Origin: Candidatus Acetothermia bacterium
GTDB lineage: Bacteria > Bipolaricaulota > Bipolaricaulia > Bipolaricaulales > Bipolaricaulaceae
Length of the DNA: 6,934 nt
Direction: 5' to 3'
NCBI GenBank assembly: GCA_023255835.1
Contig: JAGDVW010000051.1
Span: 1 to 6,934 of the forward strand
In this document: positions 5,353-6,934 of the stretch, in pieces
How the letters are laid out: each line of letters opens with the position of its first letter
Numbering within the stretch: the first letter of the stretch is position 1
Position numbers and translations under genes: made by a program
The notes under the pieces: model-generated
Told to the model about the DNA's origin: nothing
The model's input: the letters and a program-made list of their open reading frames with translations, nothing else
Database searches by the model: none

Positions 5353-6934
5353 CCCAATTGACGTGCAAAAAGCTTGAGGCGGATCCGAAGAGGCGGGAAG
5401 AAGGGGTCCTTAAATTCTGGGAGGAGAGGGAGGTTTTTGAGCGTTCGGTGAGGGAGCGGGCTGGGCGGCCCCGGTTCGTTTTTTACGAGGGCCCTCCCAC
5501 GGCCAATGGCCGCCCCCATTTCGCCCACCTCCTCGCCCGGGTCTACAAGGACCTTTTCCCCCGCTATAAAACCATGCGGGGCTACTTCGTCCCCCGCAAA
5601 GCCGGTTGGGATTGCCACGGTCTTCCCGTGGAGCTCGAGGTGGAAAAGGAGCTCGGGCTTTCCACCAAGGCCGAGATCGAGCGGCTGGGGGTGGAGAAGT
5701 TCGTGCGGGCCTGCCGTAGCTCCGTGGACCGCTACATCCGCGAGTGGGAAAAGATGATGGTGCGGATGGGTTTTTGGATCGATCTCGCCCATCCCTACGT
5801 CACCTATTCGGACGATTACATCGAGAGCCTTTGGTGGGAATTGAAGGTGCTCCACGAAAAAGGCCTTCTTTATAAGGGCCACAAAATCCTGCCCTATTGC
5901 CCTCGCTGCGGCACTCCTCTTTCCTCCCATGAGGTGGCCTTGGGTTACCGCCGGGTTTCCGATCCCTCAGTTTTCGCGCGCATGCCCCTTTCCCACGATC
6001 CTTCGGTCTCTTTTCTCGTTTGGACCACCACGCCCTGGACCCTCCCCGCCAACGTGGCCTTGGCGGTGGCCGAGGACGCCAAATATGTGGAGGTCCTCTT
6101 TCGCGGGGAGCGGCTCATCCTCGCCAAGCCCCGGCTTTCCGCGGTCCTGGGGGAGGAGGCCGAGATCGTGCGGGAATTTCCGGGGCGGGAACTCCTCGGC
6201 GAAACTTATCAGCCTTTGTATCCGTTGGCCGGCGATGGGGCATACCGCGTGGTGGCCGGCGAATTCGTGTCCATGGAGGAGGGAACCGGGATCGTCCACA
6301 TCGCCCCGGCCTTCGGCGAGGAGGACTACGAGCTCGGCCGGCGGGAAAACCTCCCCTTGCTTCAACCGGTGGACCGCGCGGGAAGGTTTACCGAAGAGTT
6401 CCCCCTTTGCGCTGGCCTTTTCGTGAAGGATGCTGATCCCAAGATCATCGAGGATTTGCGGGCCCGTGGCCGGCTCTTCCGGGCGGAAACCTATGAGCAC
6501 GAATACCCCTTCTGCTGGCGCTGCGATACCCCCCTCCTTTACTACGCCTTGGATTCCTGGTTCATCGCCACCACCAAGGCCAAGGAGAAAATAATCGCGG
6601 AGAACTCCAAGATCACCTGGCATCCGGAGCATGTGGGGACTGGGCGCTTCCTCGATTTCCTTCAGTCCATGCGGGATTGGGCCCTTTCCCGGGAACGCTA
6701 TTGGGGGACGCCCCTTCCCGTTTGGACCTGTCCCAGTTGCGGCCGCAAAGAGGTGATCGGCTCGCGGGCGGAATTGGTGGAAAAGGCCGTCGATCCAGAG
6801 CTCGCCCGGCAGGTGGAGCTGCACCGGCCGTTTGTGGACCAAGTGGAGCTCCGCTGCCCATGCGGGGGGAGGATGCGGCGTGAACCATATGTCCTCGATA
6901 CCTGGTTTGATTCCGGGTCCATGCACACCGCGCA
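5343..6934 (+). CDS. ileS: Isoleucyl-tRNA synthetase, N-terminal 530 residues (cut by window edge)
   Basis: This class I synthetase charges tRNA-Ile and edits mischarged valine. Motifs in order, counted from the GTG at 5343: the Rossmann entry FYEGPPTANGRPHFAHLLAR, where the HIGH motif reads HFAH (59-62); AGWDCHGLPVELEVEKELG; the first zinc pair PYCPRCGTPLSSHEVA (C186, C189); the CP1 editing domain with WTTTPWTLP (227-235) and GTGIVHIAPAFGEED (314-328, D328 the editing aspartate); the partner zinc pair FCWRCDTPL (C391, C394); WALSRERYWGTPLPVW; the second zinc site C463, C466, C505, C507; and LDTWFDSGS near the end. KMSKS and the anticodon-binding domain lie beyond the edge. The order and spacing follow Thermus IleRS closely, so a housekeeping role is likely. 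The loss of the HIGH glycine is unusual. A start at GTG 5343 is preferred, with TTG 5358 a real alternative. Confidence 0.94.
   Translation, partial: MKEAQLTCKKLEADPKRREEGVLKFWEEREVFERSVRERAGRPRFVFYEGPPTANGRPHFAHLLARVYKDLFPRYKTMRGYFVPRKAGWDCHGLPVELEVEKELGLSTKAEIERLGVEKFVRACRSSVDRYIREWEKMMVRMGFWIDLAHPYVTYSDDYIESLWWELKVLHEKGLLYKGHKILPYCPRCGTPLSSHEVALGYRRVSDPSVFARMPLSHDPSVSFLVWTTTPWTLPANVALAVAEDAKYVEVLFRGERLILAKPRLSAVLGEEAEIVREFPGRELLGETYQPLYPLAGDGAYRVVAGEFVSMEEGTGIVHIAPAFGEEDYELGRRENLPLLQPVDRAGRFTEEFPLCAGLFVKDADPKIIEDLRARGRLFRAETYEHEYPFCWRCDTPLLYYALDSWFIATTKAKEKIIAENSKITWHPEHVGTGRFLDFLQSMRDWALSRERYWGTPLPVWTCPSCGRKEVIGSRAELVEKAVDPELARQVELHRPFVDQVELRCPCGGRMRREPYVLDTWFDSGSMHTA

Overview
This window is a GC-rich (about 60% or more by eye), densely packed bacterial chromosome segment. 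It holds six protein genes in two divergent groups that meet in a gap of about 61 bases near position 2520. I see no rRNA, tRNA, insertion sequence, CRISPR array or phage gene. The IleRS resembles the Thermus enzyme closely: it has the same zinc-cysteine pairs, and its editing aspartate falls at residue 328. GTG and TTG starts are common, and a PKD-domain lipoprotein is present. Together these suggest a deep-branching, perhaps thermophilic bacterium of the Deinococcus-Thermus or Bipolaricaulota/Acetothermia kind. That placement is inference from protein style and is not proven.

Left group (minus strand, read from 2487 down to 1): a small two-PKD lipoprotein, then a fusion of an alkyltransferase-like (ATL) DNA-binding domain with endonuclease V, then a cysteine-rich radical SAM enzyme cut off by the window edge. 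The first pair overlaps by 17 bases. The second pair overlaps by 4 bases (ATGA). The three are therefore almost certainly one transcript with translational coupling, although their functions do not obviously belong together.

Right group (plus strand, 2549 to the right edge): dihydrolipoamide dehydrogenase, then adenylosuccinate lyase (purB) after a 10-base gap, then a spacer of about 100 bases with a terminator-like hairpin, then isoleucyl-tRNA synthetase (ileS), truncated by the edge. These are housekeeping genes of central metabolism, purine synthesis and translation.

The most notable points are: (1) the ATL-EndoV fusion, in which the alkyl-accepting cysteine of the PCHR motif is valine while all EndoV catalytic residues are kept; (2) the radical SAM enzyme of unassigned function coupled to it; (3) an IleRS whose HIGH motif reads HFAH, losing the usual glycine; and (4) a possible leaderless promoter for the dehydrogenase. 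I found no clearly novel multi-gene defence or mobile system.
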